Positions 8,547-18,667 are shown, numbered from the stretch's first letter. The stretch: DNA of 64,000 nt from Pseudomonas grimontii (GCF_007858185.1 NZ_VFES01000002.1:124001-188000); one strand, 5' to 3'. Numbers and translations: made by a program. Notes: generated by a model not told the origin, from the sequence alone.

Positions 8547-9610
8547 GACGACTCTCCTGCGTTCAATACATCGGCCGCGCGCTTCAGCAGTTTCTTGACC
8601 GGGGCGGCAAGGCCCAGGCGCGGCGGGGTGGCGAGGTTATACCAGAGCCAGTCGGCCTCGGCGACGTGATGGGCGGATTCCTTGACCTGAACCAGCCAGG
8701 GTTCGATGGCCAGCTGGAAGTGGCTGAAGGTGTGGATCAGCCCCGGCAGTGCCTGGTGTTTGCCCAGTTCGAGCGTGTGCTGGTTGGCCAGGTGTTCGAG
8801 GTCTTGCAGGTCGTCCAGTTCGGGCAGGCTCCACAAGCCGCCCCACAGGCCCGTGGAAGGGCGACGGTAAAGCAGAATCGCGCCTTCGGCATTGGCCAGC
8901 ATCGGCATCAGTGTGCGCTTTTGCGGGATGGTCTTGCGCGGCTTGGGGATCGGGTAGCGTGTCTCCAGGCCGAGCATGTGGGCTTCGCAGTTTTGTTCCA
9001 GCGGGCACAGCAGGCAGCTGGGTTTGCTGCGCGTGCACAGGGTGGCACCCATGTCCATCATCGCCTGGGTGTAGGCGTTGACGCGATCATGGGGTGTAAA
9101 GCGCTCTGCGGTGGCCCACAGCTGCTTGGCCACCTTGGGTTCGCCTGGGTAGCCCTCTTGTGCGGTGAAGCGCGCCAGCACGCGTTTGACGTTGCCGTCG
9201 AGGATCGGCGCGCGCAGGCCCATGCTCAGGCTGGCAATCGCGCCGGCGGTGGACAGGCCGATGCCGGGCAACTCAGTGAGCTTTTCCACATCCCTGGGAA
9301 AGTCGCCGCCGTACTCGGCCACCACGATTTTCGCGGTCTTTTGCAGGTTGCGCGCCCGGGTGTAGTAGCCCAGGCCGGTCCACAGGTGCAGCACTTCGTC
9401 TTCCGGTGCGGCGGCCAGGGCTTCGACCGTTGGCAGGGACGCCATGAAGCGGTCGAAGTAATTGAGCACCGTGCTGACCTGGGTCTGCTGCAGCATGATC
9501 TCCGAAACCCACACCCGGTAAGGCGTAATGCCCGTTTGCCAGGGCAGGTCATGGCGGCCGTGGCGGTCGTACCAGTCCAGCACCGCCGTTGAAAACTGCT
9601 CGTCTCTCAT
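8543..9610 (-). CDS. mutY: A/G-specific adenine DNA glycosylase MutY
   Basis: This base-excision repair enzyme removes adenine mispaired with 8-oxoguanine. The 355 residues include the catalytic Glu in [10 protein letters not shown] (near 36), the helix-hairpin-helix [12 protein letters not shown] (near 115) followed by the catalytic Asp in [10 protein letters not shown], and the [4Fe-4S] ligands in [17 protein letters not shown] (C-x6-C-x2-C-x5-C, near 195-211). A NUDIX-like C-terminal domain that reads 8-oxoG follows. The gene overlaps asmA upstream and yggX downstream by 4 bases each. Confidence 0.97.
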   Translation of the reverse strand: MRDEQFSTAVLDWYDRHGRHDLPWQTGITPYRVWVSEIMLQQTQVSTVLNYFDRFMASLPTVEALAAAPEDEVLHLWTGLGYYTRARNLQKTAKIVVAEYGGDFPRDVEKLTELPGIGLSTAGAIASLSMGLRAPILDGNVKRVLARFTAQEGYPGEPKVAKQLWATAERFTPHDRVNAYTQAMMDMGATLCTRSKPSCLLCPLEQNCEAHMLGLETRYPIPKPRKTIPQKRTLMPMLANAEGAILLYRRPSTGLWGGLWSLPELDDLQDLEHLANQHTLELGKHQALPGLIHTFSHFQLAIEPWLVQVKESAHHVAEADWLWYNLATPPRLGLAAPVKKLLKRAADVLNAGESS

Positions 9611-11817
9611 CGTTTGAACAGGCCTTTCAAAGCATCTTTGAGCTGCGGGTTAACCTTGTCGAGCTTCTCTTCCAGCTTCTCGCCGAGCTTGTTGCCGGCC
9701 GCCTTGATCGCGACCTGGCTCAGGCCGTCCTTGTCCAGGCGGCAGGCCTTGGCGCCGAGTTCCAGCGGGCCACGGCAGCGCAGCGGCACTTCGATACCCT
9801 GGAAGTTGGAGCCGACTTCGCAGGCCGGGTCCGGTACTTCGCGCTGGTCGCCTTCGACGATGATGCCGACGCGGTAATCCATGCCCAGCACGCGCAGGTC
9901 GACGTCACCGTTGCCGTTGACCGTCAGCCCTGGGATGCGCACTTTCAGGTCGGGATTGTTGGCCACGCCGTTACGGAAAGTCAGGTTGCCCTTCAACTCC
10001 TGGAACGGTGTGTCCTTGCCGCGTTGTTCGCCGCTCAGGGTCTTGCGGTTGAGCAGGGCGATGCCGGTGCACAGTTGCTGCTCGAGGTTGGCGTTGAGCA
10101 GCACGCCGTTGTTGATCACAAAGCTGGCGGTGCCGTTGAGGCTGTCGATCAGGGCTTTCTGGCTGTTGCCGCGGCCGCTGAGATTACTGTCCAGCGTGAT
10201 CTGGCCCTTCACGGGCGGCGTCTGCCCTTGGGCCTGCAGGATGCGTTCGACCGGCACTTGCTTGATCCGGCTTTGCAGGGCCAGCAGCGGAATATCCTGG
10301 CGCACATCGAGCGTGCCGTTGGCCTGGAAGGTCCCGTTGTAGAGGCCGCCGCTGAGGGTGCCGAGCTTGAGCTGGCCATCGCTGCCGGAGGCTTTGAGCA
10401 CGGCATTCTGGATCGGCAATTTGCTCAGGGTCAGTTGGTCGAAGGCGAGGTCGGCGTCTATGTCCAGCGTACGCAGGCGGGTCAATGGCAGGAGTTTGTC
10501 CGTGCTCCAGGCGCCTTTGGTCGGTGCTTGCGGCAGTGGAGTGGTGCCACCGGCCGCCATGGCGCCGGCTTCGCTGTTCTGCACTTCGGCCTGGCGGGCA
10601 GCGGTCGCGCCCTTGGCGGATTCGGACTTGGCCGGCAGGTAGTTGTCGGCGTTGAAGGTATCGCCCTTGAGCTGTACGCGCAGCGCCTGCTTGGCGAAGT
10701 CGTCCACGGCGACGCGACCGGTGAAGGTGCTGCCGTCGAGTTTCAGGTTCAGGTCTTCCAGCGCCAGGCTGTTCGGTGTGCCTTTGAGACGGCTGACCAG
10801 CTCGACCTTGCTCAGGCTGCCCTCGGCCATCGGTGGCAATGGGTTACCGACGCTGTCGAGGAACTTGGCCAGGTCAAACTGGGCGATGGACAGCGCGCCG
10901 CTGAGCTGCGGGGTCTTGTCCAGGTCGTTGACCTTCAGCTCGCCCAGGGCGCGCAGCTGGTTGGCCGACAGTTTCAGGTTGGTCCATTCGGCGATATTGG
11001 CCGCCTGGTCCACCAGCAACTGGCCCTGGGTGGAGAAGGTCACGGTCTTGCCTTGCAGCGGCTCGCCCGTGGCTTCGCCGGTGATTTTCATGTCTTCGAA
11101 CTGATAGCGCTTGAGCGCGCGCTCGATACGCAGGTTGCCGTTGAGCTCGGTCTTGACGCGCATCACCGGCTGGTTGCTGCCGAAGAAGGCGGTGAGCTTC
11201 ACCGGGATGCTCGCACCTTCGTGCACGGCGCCGGCGCTCAACTGGATGCTTTCGGCACTGAATTGCTTACCGGTTTGCTCATCGTTGTATTCGACGCGGG
11301 CGTTGTTGATCGTCAGGCTATCGATGTCCAGGCGGATGGGCTGGGCCGGTTTTTCCGGTTTTACCTCGGGTGACGGCTGAGCGGGGGCGGGCGTTTCGGT
11401 GGTGGCTACCGGCGCGTTCTTGCCGATGTCTTCCCAGTTGCCATGGCCTTGCTTGTCACGGTTGAGGCGTAGGTTCAGGCCTTCGACACGCACATCGCTC
11501 ATCTGTACTTCGCGACGCAGCAGCGGCAGCACGCGCACCGACAGGCCAAGCATTTGCAGGTCGGCGAAGGGTTGGGTCGGCGTGGTCAGGGTCGCCACGC
11601 TGGCTTCGTGCAGTTCAAGGCCGAGCCAGGGGAACAGGCTCCAGCCGATATCGCCATTGAGCGTCAGCTCGATGTGGGCCTTGTCGCGGGCAATCTGGCG
11701 AATCTCGTCTTTATAGTCGTTGGGATCGAAGAGATGGGTCAGGGCAAAGCCCAGAGCCACAATGATCAGCAACAGCCCGAGAAGTACCAGACCCAGGATT
11801 TTGCCGAACGCTTTCAT
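9607..11817 (-). CDS. asmA: AsmA family protein
   Basis: This 736-residue AsmA-like envelope protein is anchored in the inner membrane by one N-terminal helix (ILGLVLLGLLLIIVALGFALTHLF), with the rest in the periplasm. The FDPNDYKDEIRQIARDKAHIEL segment is the AsmA N-terminal signature, and the C-terminus has the AsmA_2-type repeat-rich beta structure (TFRNGVANNPDLKVRIPGLTVNGNGDVDLR). The family is tied to outer-membrane lipid homeostasis and probably bridge-like lipid transport. The ATG at 11817 has AAGGACT before it; the in-frame ATG nine codons upstream does not look better. It is the first gene of asmA-mutY-yggX. Confidence 0.93.
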   Translation of the reverse strand: MKAFGKILGLVLLGLLLIIVALGFALTHLFDPNDYKDEIRQIARDKAHIELTLNGDIGWSLFPWLGLELHEASVATLTTPTQPFADLQMLGLSVRVLPLLRREVQMSDVRVEGLNLRLNRDKQGHGNWEDIGKNAPVATTETPAPAQPSPEVKPEKPAQPIRLDIDSLTINNARVEYNDEQTGKQFSAESIQLSAGAVHEGASIPVKLTAFFGSNQPVMRVKTELNGNLRIERALKRYQFEDMKITGEATGEPLQGKTVTFSTQGQLLVDQAANIAEWTNLKLSANQLRALGELKVNDLDKTPQLSGALSIAQFDLAKFLDSVGNPLPPMAEGSLSKVELVSRLKGTPNSLALEDLNLKLDGSTFTGRVAVDDFAKQALRVQLKGDTFNADNYLPAKSESAKGATAARQAEVQNSEAGAMAAGGTTPLPQAPTKGAWSTDKLLPLTRLRTLDIDADLAFDQLTLSKLPIQNAVLKASGSDGQLKLGTLSGGLYNGTFQANGTLDVRQDIPLLALQSRIKQVPVERILQAQGQTPPVKGQITLDSNLSGRGNSQKALIDSLNGTASFVINNGVLLNANLEQQLCTGIALLNRKTLSGEQRGKDTPFQELKGNLTFRNGVANNPDLKVRIPGLTVNGNGDVDLRVLGMDYRVGIIVEGDQREVPDPACEVGSNFQGIEVPLRCRGPLELGAKACRLDKDGLSQVAIKAAGNKLGEKLEEKLDKVNPQLKDALKGLFKR

Positions 11818-12142
11818 GGGCGAGTCCTTGTATGTCGATTTCAAAATTTAGCCGCAGAGTATAACGCCCGACGGCCTGCGTCAGTTCACGGATCGTTACA
11901 TTGTATCCAGCCCTAGGAAAACGGGATTTTGACGCCAATAAAACCGAAAAATCGCAAAAAGATGATGTCATTTTGGTTTTTCTGTCATCCGCTAATGCTA
12001 ATCTTCGGCCGTTCGTTCGCCTTCTGCGACTTATCGTCGCGCCAAAATGGAGCTTCACTCTACAAAAACGGCCACGCTTTGCGTGCAAGGCCGAGGGAGA
12101 GAGCGCCTGACGGACGCATACTAATAACTGGGGGATACATCA
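11818..12142. other. Intergenic region between asmA and the OFA transporter, with a leader hairpin
   Basis: No gene is seen. The region serves divergent promoters. Just before the transporter, 12069-12093 can fold into CGGCC-ACGC / GCGT-GCAA-GGCCG, a stem-loop in the likely 5' leader. The Shine-Dalgarno GGGGGA lies about 8 bases before the ATG at 12143. Confidence 0.5.
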
Positions 12143-13804
12143 ATGAGCACTAGCACTGTGGCCGGCACTACCGCCGCACAGCCTGCGTTCCTGTCCAAGG
12201 AGCGCATTATCGCCAAGCCCGGGTTCAACCGCTGGCTGGTTCCACCGGCCGCCCTGGCCATCCACCTGTGCATCGGCATGGCCTATGGCTTCTCGGTGTT
12301 CTGGTTGCCGTTGTCCAAGGCGCTGGGTATCACCAAACCGGTTGCTTGTGCGCCGGACATGAGCTTCATCGCGCAAGTCTTCTCGTCCCAATGCGACTGG
12401 CCCATCTCCATGCTGGGCTGGATCTACACCCTGTTCTTCATCTTCCTGGGCTGCTCGGCAGCGATCTGGGGCGGCTGGCTGGAACATGCCGGGCCACGCA
12501 AGGCCGGTGTTGTTTCGGCGTTGTGCTGGTGCGGCGGCCTGCTGATCTCGGCACTGGGTATCTATACCCACCAGATCTGGCTGATGTGGATCGGCTCCGG
12601 GGTCATTGGCGGTATCGGCCTGGGCCTGGGTTATATCTCGCCCGTCTCGACCCTGATCAAGTGGTTCCCGGACAAGCGCGGCATGGCCACCGGCATGGCG
12701 ATCATGGGCTTCGGCGGCGGCGCAATGGTTGGCGCTCCGTTGGCAGCTGCGCTGATGGGGCACTTCGCTTCGCCGACCAGCGTGGGCGTATGGCAGAGCT
12801 TCCTGGTGATGGCCGCGATCTACTTCGTGTTCATGATCGGCGGCGCGCTGTCCTACCGTGTTCCACCGACCGGCTGGAAGCCTGAGGGCTGGACCGCGCC
12901 GGTGAAAAAAGCCGCCAATGCGATGATCACCCACCGTCACGTGCACGTGAACGTGGCCTGGAAAACCCCGCAGTTCCGTCTGGTATGGCTGGTGCTGTGC
13001 CTGAACGTGTCGGCGGGTATCGGCATCCTCGGCATGGCTTCGCCGCTGCTGCAGGAAGTGTTCGGTGGCAAGCTGCTGGGTGTTGATGTGCCGTTTGGCC
13101 AGCTGGACGCCGGGCAATTGGCGTCGATTGCTGCCATCGCTGCGGGCTTCACCGGTTTGTTGAGCCTGTTCAACATCGGTGGCCGGTTCTTTTGGGCGTC
13201 GTTCTCCGACTACCTGGGCCGTAAAAATACCTACTTCGTGTTCTTCGCCCTGGGCTTTGCCCTGTACGCGCTGATCCCGAACCTGGGGCACCTGGGCAAC
13301 GTGGCGCTGTTCGTCGCGGCGTTCTGCATCATCCTGTCGATGTACGGCGGTGGTTTTGCGACTGTCCCGGCCTACCTGGCCGACCTGTTCGGTACCCAGA
13401 TGGTCGGCGCGATCCACGGTCGCCTGCTGACCGCTTGGGCCGCCGCGGGCGTATTGGGCCCGGTGTTGGTGAACTACCTGCGTGAATATCAACTGAGCAT
13501 CGGCGTTGAACGCGCTGCGGCCTATGACATCACCTTGTACATCCTCGCCGGCCTGCTGGTACTGGGCTTTATCTGCAACCTGCTGGTCCGCCCGGTGGCC
13601 GACAAGTACTTCATGACCGACGCGGAACTCGCCGCCGAGCAAGCGCTGGGGCATGACAAAGGGGCTGATGCCAGCACCTCCCTGGAATGGAAAGCGGCGC
13701 CCGGCACTGTGCCGTTGGCGATCGCTGCCTGGCTGGTAGTGGGTATTCCGTTGGCCTGGGGTGTGTGGGTGACCCTGCAGAAGACGGCGGTACTGTTCCA
13801 CTAA
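12143..13804 (+). CDS. OFA family MFS transporter (oxalate/formate antiporter-like)
   Basis: This 553-residue major facilitator protein has about 12 membrane helices. It shows the OFA pattern GFSVFWLPLSKALG in helix 1, a first-loop region GWLEHAGPRKAGVVSA, and GLGYISPVSTLIKWFPDKRGMATG at the end of the N-half. Compared with a plain OFA protein of about 410 residues, it carries an insert after helix 1 (VACAPDMSFIAQVFSSQCDW) and another before helix 7. Both occur in the long pseudomonad branch. Carboxylate exchange is plausible but the substrate is unknown. The gene is monocistronic. Confidence 0.85.
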   Translation: MSTSTVAGTTAAQPAFLSKERIIAKPGFNRWLVPPAALAIHLCIGMAYGFSVFWLPLSKALGITKPVACAPDMSFIAQVFSSQCDWPISMLGWIYTLFFIFLGCSAAIWGGWLEHAGPRKAGVVSALCWCGGLLISALGIYTHQIWLMWIGSGVIGGIGLGLGYISPVSTLIKWFPDKRGMATGMAIMGFGGGAMVGAPLAAALMGHFASPTSVGVWQSFLVMAAIYFVFMIGGALSYRVPPTGWKPEGWTAPVKKAANAMITHRHVHVNVAWKTPQFRLVWLVLCLNVSAGIGILGMASPLLQEVFGGKLLGVDVPFGQLDAGQLASIAAIAAGFTGLLSLFNIGGRFFWASFSDYLGRKNTYFVFFALGFALYALIPNLGHLGNVALFVAAFCIILSMYGGGFATVPAYLADLFGTQMVGAIHGRLLTAWAAAGVLGPVLVNYLREYQLSIGVERAAAYDITLYILAGLLVLGFICNLLVRPVADKYFMTDAELAAEQALGHDKGADASTSLEWKAAPGTVPLAIAAWLVVGIPLAWGVWVTLQKTAVLFH

Positions 13805-13906
13805 GTTGACTGCAAGCGGGCGCACCATCCTGGAGCGCCCGCTTGTATGCACATGTCTATCCCCGACATTCCCCGCCTCAACTCGTCAGTCTTATCCCCT
13901 TCGATG

Positions 13907-13935
13907 TTTCTGTTTAGCGTCCGCGCCCCTATAAT
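13907..13935 (+). promoter_or_regulatory. Likely sigma-70 promoter of the his operon
   Basis: A perfect -10 hexamer TATAAT lies at 13930-13935, 39 bases before the hisB ATG. The -35 region at 17-base spacing (TTTCTG) is a poor match, so the promoter may be weak or helped by an activator. Confidence 0.5.
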
Positions 13936-13973
13936 GGCTGCCTTTTTCGCCCAATGATTTTGCGGAGCTGGTG

Positions 13974-14567
13974 ATGGCCGAACGTAAGGCGTCCGTCGAG
14001 CGCGACACTCTGGAAACCCAGATCAAAGCCTCGATCAACCTGGATGGCACCGGAAAGGCCCGATTTGATATCGGTGTACCTTTTCTTGAGCACATGCTGG
14101 ACCAGATCGCCCGTCACGGGCTGATCGACCTGGATATCGTCAGCAAGGGCGACCTGCATATCGACGACCACCACACGGTGGAAGACGTAGGCATCACCCT
14201 CGGCCAGGCGTTTGCCAAGGCCATCGGCGACAAAAAAGGCATCCGTCGCTACGGCCACGCCTATGTCCCGTTGGACGAAGCGCTGTCGCGTGTGGTCATC
14301 GACTTCTCCGGCCGCCCAGGCCTGCAGATGCATGTGCCGTACACCCGCGCCACCGTGGGCGGCTTCGACGTCGACCTGTTCCAGGAATTCTTCCAGGGCT
14401 TCGTCAACCACGCACTCGTCAGCCTGCACATCGACAACCTGCGCGGCACCAATACCCACCACCAGATCGAAACCGTGTTCAAGGCATTCGGCCGCGCGTT
14501 GCGCATGGCCGTGGAGCTCGATGACCGCATGGCCGGGCAAATGCCCTCGACCAAGGGCGTCCTGTAA
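13974..14567 (+). CDS. hisB: Imidazoleglycerol-phosphate dehydratase HisB
   Basis: HisB converts imidazole glycerol phosphate to imidazole acetol phosphate in histidine synthesis. The 197-residue length is that of the monofunctional enzyme; the phosphatase domain fused in E. coli is absent. The metal-binding [10 protein letters not shown] motif is near residue 62 and a second conserved block [12 protein letters not shown] follows. The ATG at 13974 is chosen; a GTG one codon earlier is also possible. The stop overlaps the hisH start by one base, so hisB and hisH are coupled. Confidence 0.97.
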   Translation: MAERKASVERDTLETQIKASINLDGTGKARFDIGVPFLEHMLDQIARHGLIDLDIVSKGDLHIDDHHTVEDVGITLGQAFAKAIGDKKGIRRYGHAYVPLDEALSRVVIDFSGRPGLQMHVPYTRATVGGFDVDLFQEFFQGFVNHALVSLHIDNLRGTNTHHQIETVFKAFGRALRMAVELDDRMAGQMPSTKGVL

Positions 14568-15205
14568 TGCAGACGGTCGCGGTTATCGACTACGGCATGG
14601 GTAACCTGCACTCGGTGGCCAAGGCCCTCGAGCACGTAGGGGCCGGCAAGGTGCTGATCACCAGCGATGCCAAGGTGATTCGCGAAGCCGACCGCGTGGT
14701 GTTCCCCGGTGTGGGGGCGATTCGCGATTGCATGGCCGAAATTCGCCGCCTGGGCTTTGACAGCCTGGTGCGCGAAGTCAGCCAGGATCGCCCGTTCCTC
14801 GGCATCTGCGTGGGCATGCAAGCCTTGCTCGATCGCAGTGAAGAGAACGACGGCGTTGACTGCATCGGCCTGTTCCCCGGCCAGGTGAAGTTCTTCGGCA
14901 AGGACCTGCACGAAGACGGCGCCCACCTGAAAGTCCCGCACATGGGTTGGAACGAGGTCAGCCAGGCAGTGGATCACCCGCTGTGGCACGACATCCCGGA
15001 CATGGCGCGTTTCTACTTCGTGCACAGCTACTACATCGCCGCCGGTAACCCGCGCCAGGTGGTGGGTGGCGGGCACTACGGCGTCGACTTCGCCGCCGCG
15101 CTGGCCGACGGTTCGCGTTTTGCCGTGCAGTTCCACCCGGAGAAGAGCCATACCCATGGCCTGCAATTGCTGCAGAACTTCGCCGCCTGGGATGGGCGCT
15201 GGTAA
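14567..15205 (+). CDS. hisH: Imidazole glycerol phosphate synthase glutaminase subunit HisH
   Basis: HisH is the class I glutamine amidotransferase that feeds ammonia to HisF. The 212 residues include the oxyanion-strand motif [10 protein letters not shown], the nucleophile Cys in [13 protein letters not shown] (near 84), and the His-Glu pair in [10 protein letters not shown] near the C-terminus. It overlaps hisB by one base and is followed without a gap by the DUF2164 gene. Its partner HisF is encoded two genes later. Confidence 0.97.
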   Translation: MQTVAVIDYGMGNLHSVAKALEHVGAGKVLITSDAKVIREADRVVFPGVGAIRDCMAEIRRLGFDSLVREVSQDRPFLGICVGMQALLDRSEENDGVDCIGLFPGQVKFFGKDLHEDGAHLKVPHMGWNEVSQAVDHPLWHDIPDMARFYFVHSYYIAAGNPRQVVGGGHYGVDFAAALADGSRFAVQFHPEKSHTHGLQLLQNFAAWDGRW

Positions 15206-15466
15206 ATGGCCAGGAAGCCGAAGCCGTCGATCTTGACCCTCACGCCTGAGCAGGAAAGTGAGGCTACCCTCAAGATCAAGCGCTTCATGGAGGACCGCTT
15301 CGAGCTCAAGCTGGGCTCGTTCGAAGTCGCCGAGATTCTTGAGCTGTTCGCCACCGAAGTGGCTCCGCATTATTACAACAGGGCGATTTTCGATACGCAG
15401 ACGCTCCTTAAAGAAAGGTTCGAAAGCATCGAAAGCGACCTGTGGTCGCTTGAAAAGAGCAGCTGA
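15206..15466 (+). CDS. DUF2164 family protein
   Basis: This 86-residue cytoplasmic protein has the DUF2164 pattern: a charged N-terminus, then KIKRFMEDRFELKLGSFEVAEILELFATEVAPHYYNRAIFD. The function is unknown. Its ATG directly follows the TAA of hisH, so it is certainly translated from the his transcript and coupled to HisH. It is not a known histidine-synthesis enzyme. Confidence 0.88.
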   Translation: MARKPKPSILTLTPEQESEATLKIKRFMEDRFELKLGSFEVAEILELFATEVAPHYYNRAIFDTQTLLKERFESIESDLWSLEKSS

Positions 15467-15480
15467 AAGCTTCAAGCCCC

Positions 15481-15532
15481 AAGCTGCAAGAATTGATACG
15501 CGTGCTTGCTTGCAGCTTATAGCTTGCAGCTT
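15481..15532. repeat. AAGCTGCAAG-type inverted repeat inside the his operon
   Basis: AAGCTGCAAG at 15481-15490 is followed by two inverted copies CTTGCAGCTT at 15509-15518 and 15523-15532. Clusters of this repeat are common between Pseudomonas genes. The first and second copies can form a 10-bp stem in the mRNA between the DUF2164 gene and hisA. Confidence 0.75.
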
Positions 15533-15556
15533 GCAACTCTTTGACGAAGGAAAAGC

Positions 15557-16294
15557 ATGCTAATTATCCCCGCTATCGATCTCAAGGACGGCGCCTGCGT
15601 ACGTCTGCGCCAAGGCCGTATGGAAGACTCCACCGTGTTCTCCGATGACCCGGTGAGCATGGCTGCCAAATGGGTGGAAGGGGGTTGCCGTCGTCTGCAT
15701 CTGGTGGACTTGAACGGCGCCTTTGAAGGCCAGCCGGTCAACGGCGAAGTGGTCACCGCGATCGCCAGGCGCTACCCGAACCTGCCGATCCAGATCGGCG
15801 GTGGTATCCGTTCCCTGGAAACCATCGAGCACTATGTCAAAGCCGGCGTGAGCTACGTGATCATCGGCACCAAGGCCGTGAAAGACCCGGCCTTCGTCGC
15901 CGAAGCCTGCCGCGCGTTCCCTGGCAAAGTGATCGTGGGCCTGGACGCTAAAGACGGTTTCGTCGCCACCGACGGCTGGGCTGAAATCAGCACCGTGCAA
16001 GTCATCGACCTGGCCAAGCAGTTCGAAGCCGACGGCGTGTCCGCCATCGTTTATACCGACATCGCCAAAGACGGCATGATGCAGGGCTGCAACGTGCCGT
16101 TCACCGCTGCGCTGGCCGCTGCCACCAGGATCCCGGTGATCGCTTCCGGCGGTATCCACAATCTGGGCGACATCAAGTCGCTGCTGGACGCCAAGGCCCC
16201 AGGGATCATCGGTGCCATCACCGGCCGCGCTATCTACGAAGGTACCCTGGACGTCGCCGAAGCCCAGGCTTACTGCGATGCCTACAACGGCTGA
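15557..16294 (+). CDS. hisA: ProFAR isomerase HisA
   Basis: HisA isomerises ProFAR to PRFAR in histidine synthesis. This is a 245-residue TIM barrel. The N-terminal strand [17 protein letters not shown] holds the catalytic Asp (near 8), and the second catalytic Asp is in [15 protein letters not shown] (near 130). The phosphate-binding loops GGGIRS and [10 protein letters not shown] are present. GAAGGAAAAGC precedes the ATG. It lies 9 bases upstream of hisF. Confidence 0.97.
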   Translation: MLIIPAIDLKDGACVRLRQGRMEDSTVFSDDPVSMAAKWVEGGCRRLHLVDLNGAFEGQPVNGEVVTAIARRYPNLPIQIGGGIRSLETIEHYVKAGVSYVIIGTKAVKDPAFVAEACRAFPGKVIVGLDAKDGFVATDGWAEISTVQVIDLAKQFEADGVSAIVYTDIAKDGMMQGCNVPFTAALAAATRIPVIASGGIHNLGDIKSLLDAKAPGIIGAITGRAIYEGTLDVAEAQAYCDAYNG

Positions 16295-16303
16295 GGACTG
16301 ACC

Positions 16304-17074
16304 ATGGCGCTGGCCAAACGCATCATCCCTTGCCTGGACGTCGACAACGGTCGCGTGGTCAAGGGCGTCAAGTTCGAGAACATCCGTGACGCCGGCGACC
16401 CGGTGGAAATCGCTCGCCGCTACGATGAGCAAGGTGCCGACGAGATTACCTTTCTCGACATCACCGCCAGCGTCGACGGCCGCGACACCACGTTGCATAC
16501 CGTCGAGCGCATGGCCAGCCAGGTGTTTATCCCGCTGACCGTGGGCGGTGGCGTGCGCACCGTGCAAGATATCCGCAACCTGCTCAATGCCGGTGCCGAC
16601 AAGGTCTCGATCAACACCGCAGCGGTGTTCAACCCGGAGTTCGTCGGCGAAGCCGCGCAGCACTTCGGCTCGCAATGCATCGTGGTCGCTATCGACGCCA
16701 AGAAAGTCTCCGGCCCGGGCGAAACCCCGCGCTGGGAGATCTTCACCCACGGCGGTCGCAAGCCGACCGGCCTGGACGCGGTGGAGTGGGCGATGAAGAT
16801 GGAAGGCCTGGGCGCCGGGGAAATCCTGCTGACCAGCATGGACCAGGACGGCATGAAAAACGGCTTCGACCTGGGCGTGACCCGCGCCATCAGCGATGCG
16901 CTGGGGATTCCGGTGATCGCCTCCGGCGGCGTCGGTAACCTGCAACACCTGGCCGACGGCGTGATCGAAGGCCATGCCAGCGCGGTGCTGGCGGCGAGTA
17001 TTTTTCACTTTGGCGAATACACCGTTCCTGAGGCCAAGGCCTACATGGCGGCGCGCGGTATCGTCGTTCGCTAA
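16304..17074 (+). CDS. hisF: Imidazole glycerol phosphate synthase cyclase subunit HisF
   Basis: HisF uses PRFAR and ammonia from HisH to form imidazole glycerol phosphate and AICAR. The 256-residue TIM barrel begins [20 protein letters not shown] with the catalytic Asp near 11; the second catalytic Asp is in VVAIDAKK near 130. Other blocks are TVGGGVRT and [12 protein letters not shown]. It is the last clear his gene of the cluster. Confidence 0.97.
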   Translation: MALAKRIIPCLDVDNGRVVKGVKFENIRDAGDPVEIARRYDEQGADEITFLDITASVDGRDTTLHTVERMASQVFIPLTVGGGVRTVQDIRNLLNAGADKVSINTAAVFNPEFVGEAAQHFGSQCIVVAIDAKKVSGPGETPRWEIFTHGGRKPTGLDAVEWAMKMEGLGAGEILLTSMDQDGMKNGFDLGVTRAISDALGIPVIASGGVGNLQHLADGVIEGHASAVLAASIFHFGEYTVPEAKAYMAARGIVVR

Positions 17075-17140
17075 ACGTTGCTGGACACTATGGCAGGCGC
17101 GCGGCACTCTCTGCGCTTGCCATGGATTCCGGTAGCCTTC

Positions 17141-17896
17141 ATGTTCAAGACCCTGCTGCTTGCCCTCGCCAGCACCTCCATCTTTATGGTGAGTGCGGCA
17201 CACGCCGAAGAGCCGTCTGACGCCTCCCTGGTGTTGCTGACGGAAAATTTCCCGCCCTACAACATGGCCAAGAACGGTAAGAACTTTGCCAAGGACGAGA
17301 ACATCGAAGGCATCGCCGTGGACATCGTGCGCGAAACCTTCAAGCGTGCCGGCATTTCCTACAATCTCACCCTGCGTTTTCCTTGGGAGCGAATCTACAA
17401 ACTCGCCCTGGAGAAACCCGGCTATGGCGTGTTCGTGATGGCGCGTCTGCCGGACCGTGAAGCGCTGTTCAAGTGGGTCGGCCCCATCGGCCCGGATGAT
17501 TGGGTACTGTTGGCCAAAGCCGACAGCGAGATCCAGCTTGCCGACCTTGAGCAGGCGCGGCGCTACAAGATCGGCGCCTATAAAGGCGATGCCATCGCCG
17601 AGACCCTGGAGAAGCAGGGCCTTAACCCGGTGGTGGTATTACGCGACCAGGACAACGCGCAAAAGCTCGTGGATGGCCAGATCGACCTGTGGGCCACGGG
17701 CGACCCGGCCGGGCGTTATCTTGCGCGTCAGGTCGGTGTGACGGGGCTCAAGACCGTGCTGCGGTTCAACAGTGCCCAGTTGTACCTGGCGCTGAACAAG
17801 AACGTGCCCGATGAGACGGTGGCCAAATTGCAGGCGGCGTTGGATCAGTTGCGCTCGGAAGGGCTTGTGGACCGGATCATGGCGAACTATTTGTAG
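17141..17896 (+). CDS. Periplasmic solute-binding protein (SBP_bac_3-like)
   Basis: This 251-residue protein has a Sec signal peptide (MFKTLLLALASTSIFMVSAAHA). Its mature part begins like the polar-amino-acid binding family (LVLLTENFPPYNMA, then GIAVDIVRETFKRAGISYNLTL). No ABC permease or ATPase is adjacent, so it may be an orphan binding or sensor protein. The frame is open 21 codons upstream, but the ATG at 17141 gives a proper signal peptide. Its 3' end overlaps the convergent yibQ gene by 10 bases. Confidence 0.8.
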   Translation: MFKTLLLALASTSIFMVSAAHAEEPSDASLVLLTENFPPYNMAKNGKNFAKDENIEGIAVDIVRETFKRAGISYNLTLRFPWERIYKLALEKPGYGVFVMARLPDREALFKWVGPIGPDDWVLLAKADSEIQLADLEQARRYKIGAYKGDAIAETLEKQGLNPVVVLRDQDNAQKLVDGQIDLWATGDPAGRYLARQVGVTGLKTVLRFNSAQLYLALNKNVPDETVAKLQAALDQLRSEGLVDRIMANYL

Positions 17897-18666
17897 CGAT
17901 AGGTACCGTTCTTGCCGTGCCCAGCCATGGCTTGATTGCTGCGCACGCTGATCATCAGCTTGATATCAATCCACTCGATGCCCTGGGCCTTGAGCTTGGG
18001 CAGTTCGCGCTCCAGCACTGCCAGGGTTTGCGGGTAGGGGTGGCCGATCATCACCGCTGAGCCTTGTTTGTGGGCCAGTTTGATCGCGGTTTGCAGTTGC
18101 GTGGTGATCGCCGCTTCGGTGCGTTCGTCATCGAGGAACACATCCCGCGAGACGCTGGCCAGGCCGATCTTCTGCGCCTCGGCAGCGGCCACGGTCTGCG
18201 CGCTGGTGCGGCTGTCGACGAAGAATTTGTTGCGCCGTTGCAGCTCGGCCATCAGCCAGGCCATGGCGGCCGGTTGCGCGGTCATGCGGCTGCCCATGTG
18301 GTTGTTGATACCGGCGGTGTAGGGCACGGCGTTGAAGGCAGCGTCCAGGCGTTTGCCGAGCTCTTCTATGGGCAACTCGGGGTGCCAGGCGAATGGGCCG
18401 GTGGCCGGGTCCATGGGCATGTGCAGGATCACGATCTTGCTGGCCTTGTGCGCTTCGCGGGCGAATTCGGCGGCGTGGGGCGTGTCGGGCATGATCGCCG
18501 TGGTCACCGGCCCAGGCAGGGCCAGCACGCGACGATCCCGGGTAAGGTTTTGCCCGAGGTCGTCGATGATGAGGCTCAGGTAGGCTTTGTGGGATTCGCT
18601 GGCAGGGGCCGCTTGGGCGACCCCTGCCAGGCTGCACAGCGCAGCGAGGATCAGGGCAACACGCAT
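17887..18666 (-). CDS. yibQ: Divergent polysaccharide deacetylase family protein (YibQ-like)
   Basis: This 259-residue exported protein has a signal peptide (MRVALILAALCSLAGVAQA) and the DUF610/YibQ domain, a divergent member of the polysaccharide deacetylase fold. Conserved blocks are LSLIIDDLGQN (metal-site Asp), ILHMPMDP, NNHMGSRMT and AVMIGHPYP. The role is probably in the cell envelope, but no substrate is established here. It follows ctpA by one base and is the last gene of the gpmI-envC-ctpA-yibQ group. It meets the binding-protein gene tail to tail with a 10-base overlap. Confidence 0.9.
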   Translation of the reverse strand: MRVALILAALCSLAGVAQAAPASESHKAYLSLIIDDLGQNLTRDRRVLALPGPVTTAIMPDTPHAAEFAREAHKASKIVILHMPMDPATGPFAWHPELPIEELGKRLDAAFNAVPYTAGINNHMGSRMTAQPAAMAWLMAELQRRNKFFVDSRTSAQTVAAAEAQKIGLASVSRDVFLDDERTEAAITTQLQTAIKLAHKQGSAVMIGHPYPQTLAVLERELPKLKAQGIEWIDIKLMISVRSNQAMAGHGKNGTYRYK

Positions 18667-18667
18667 A

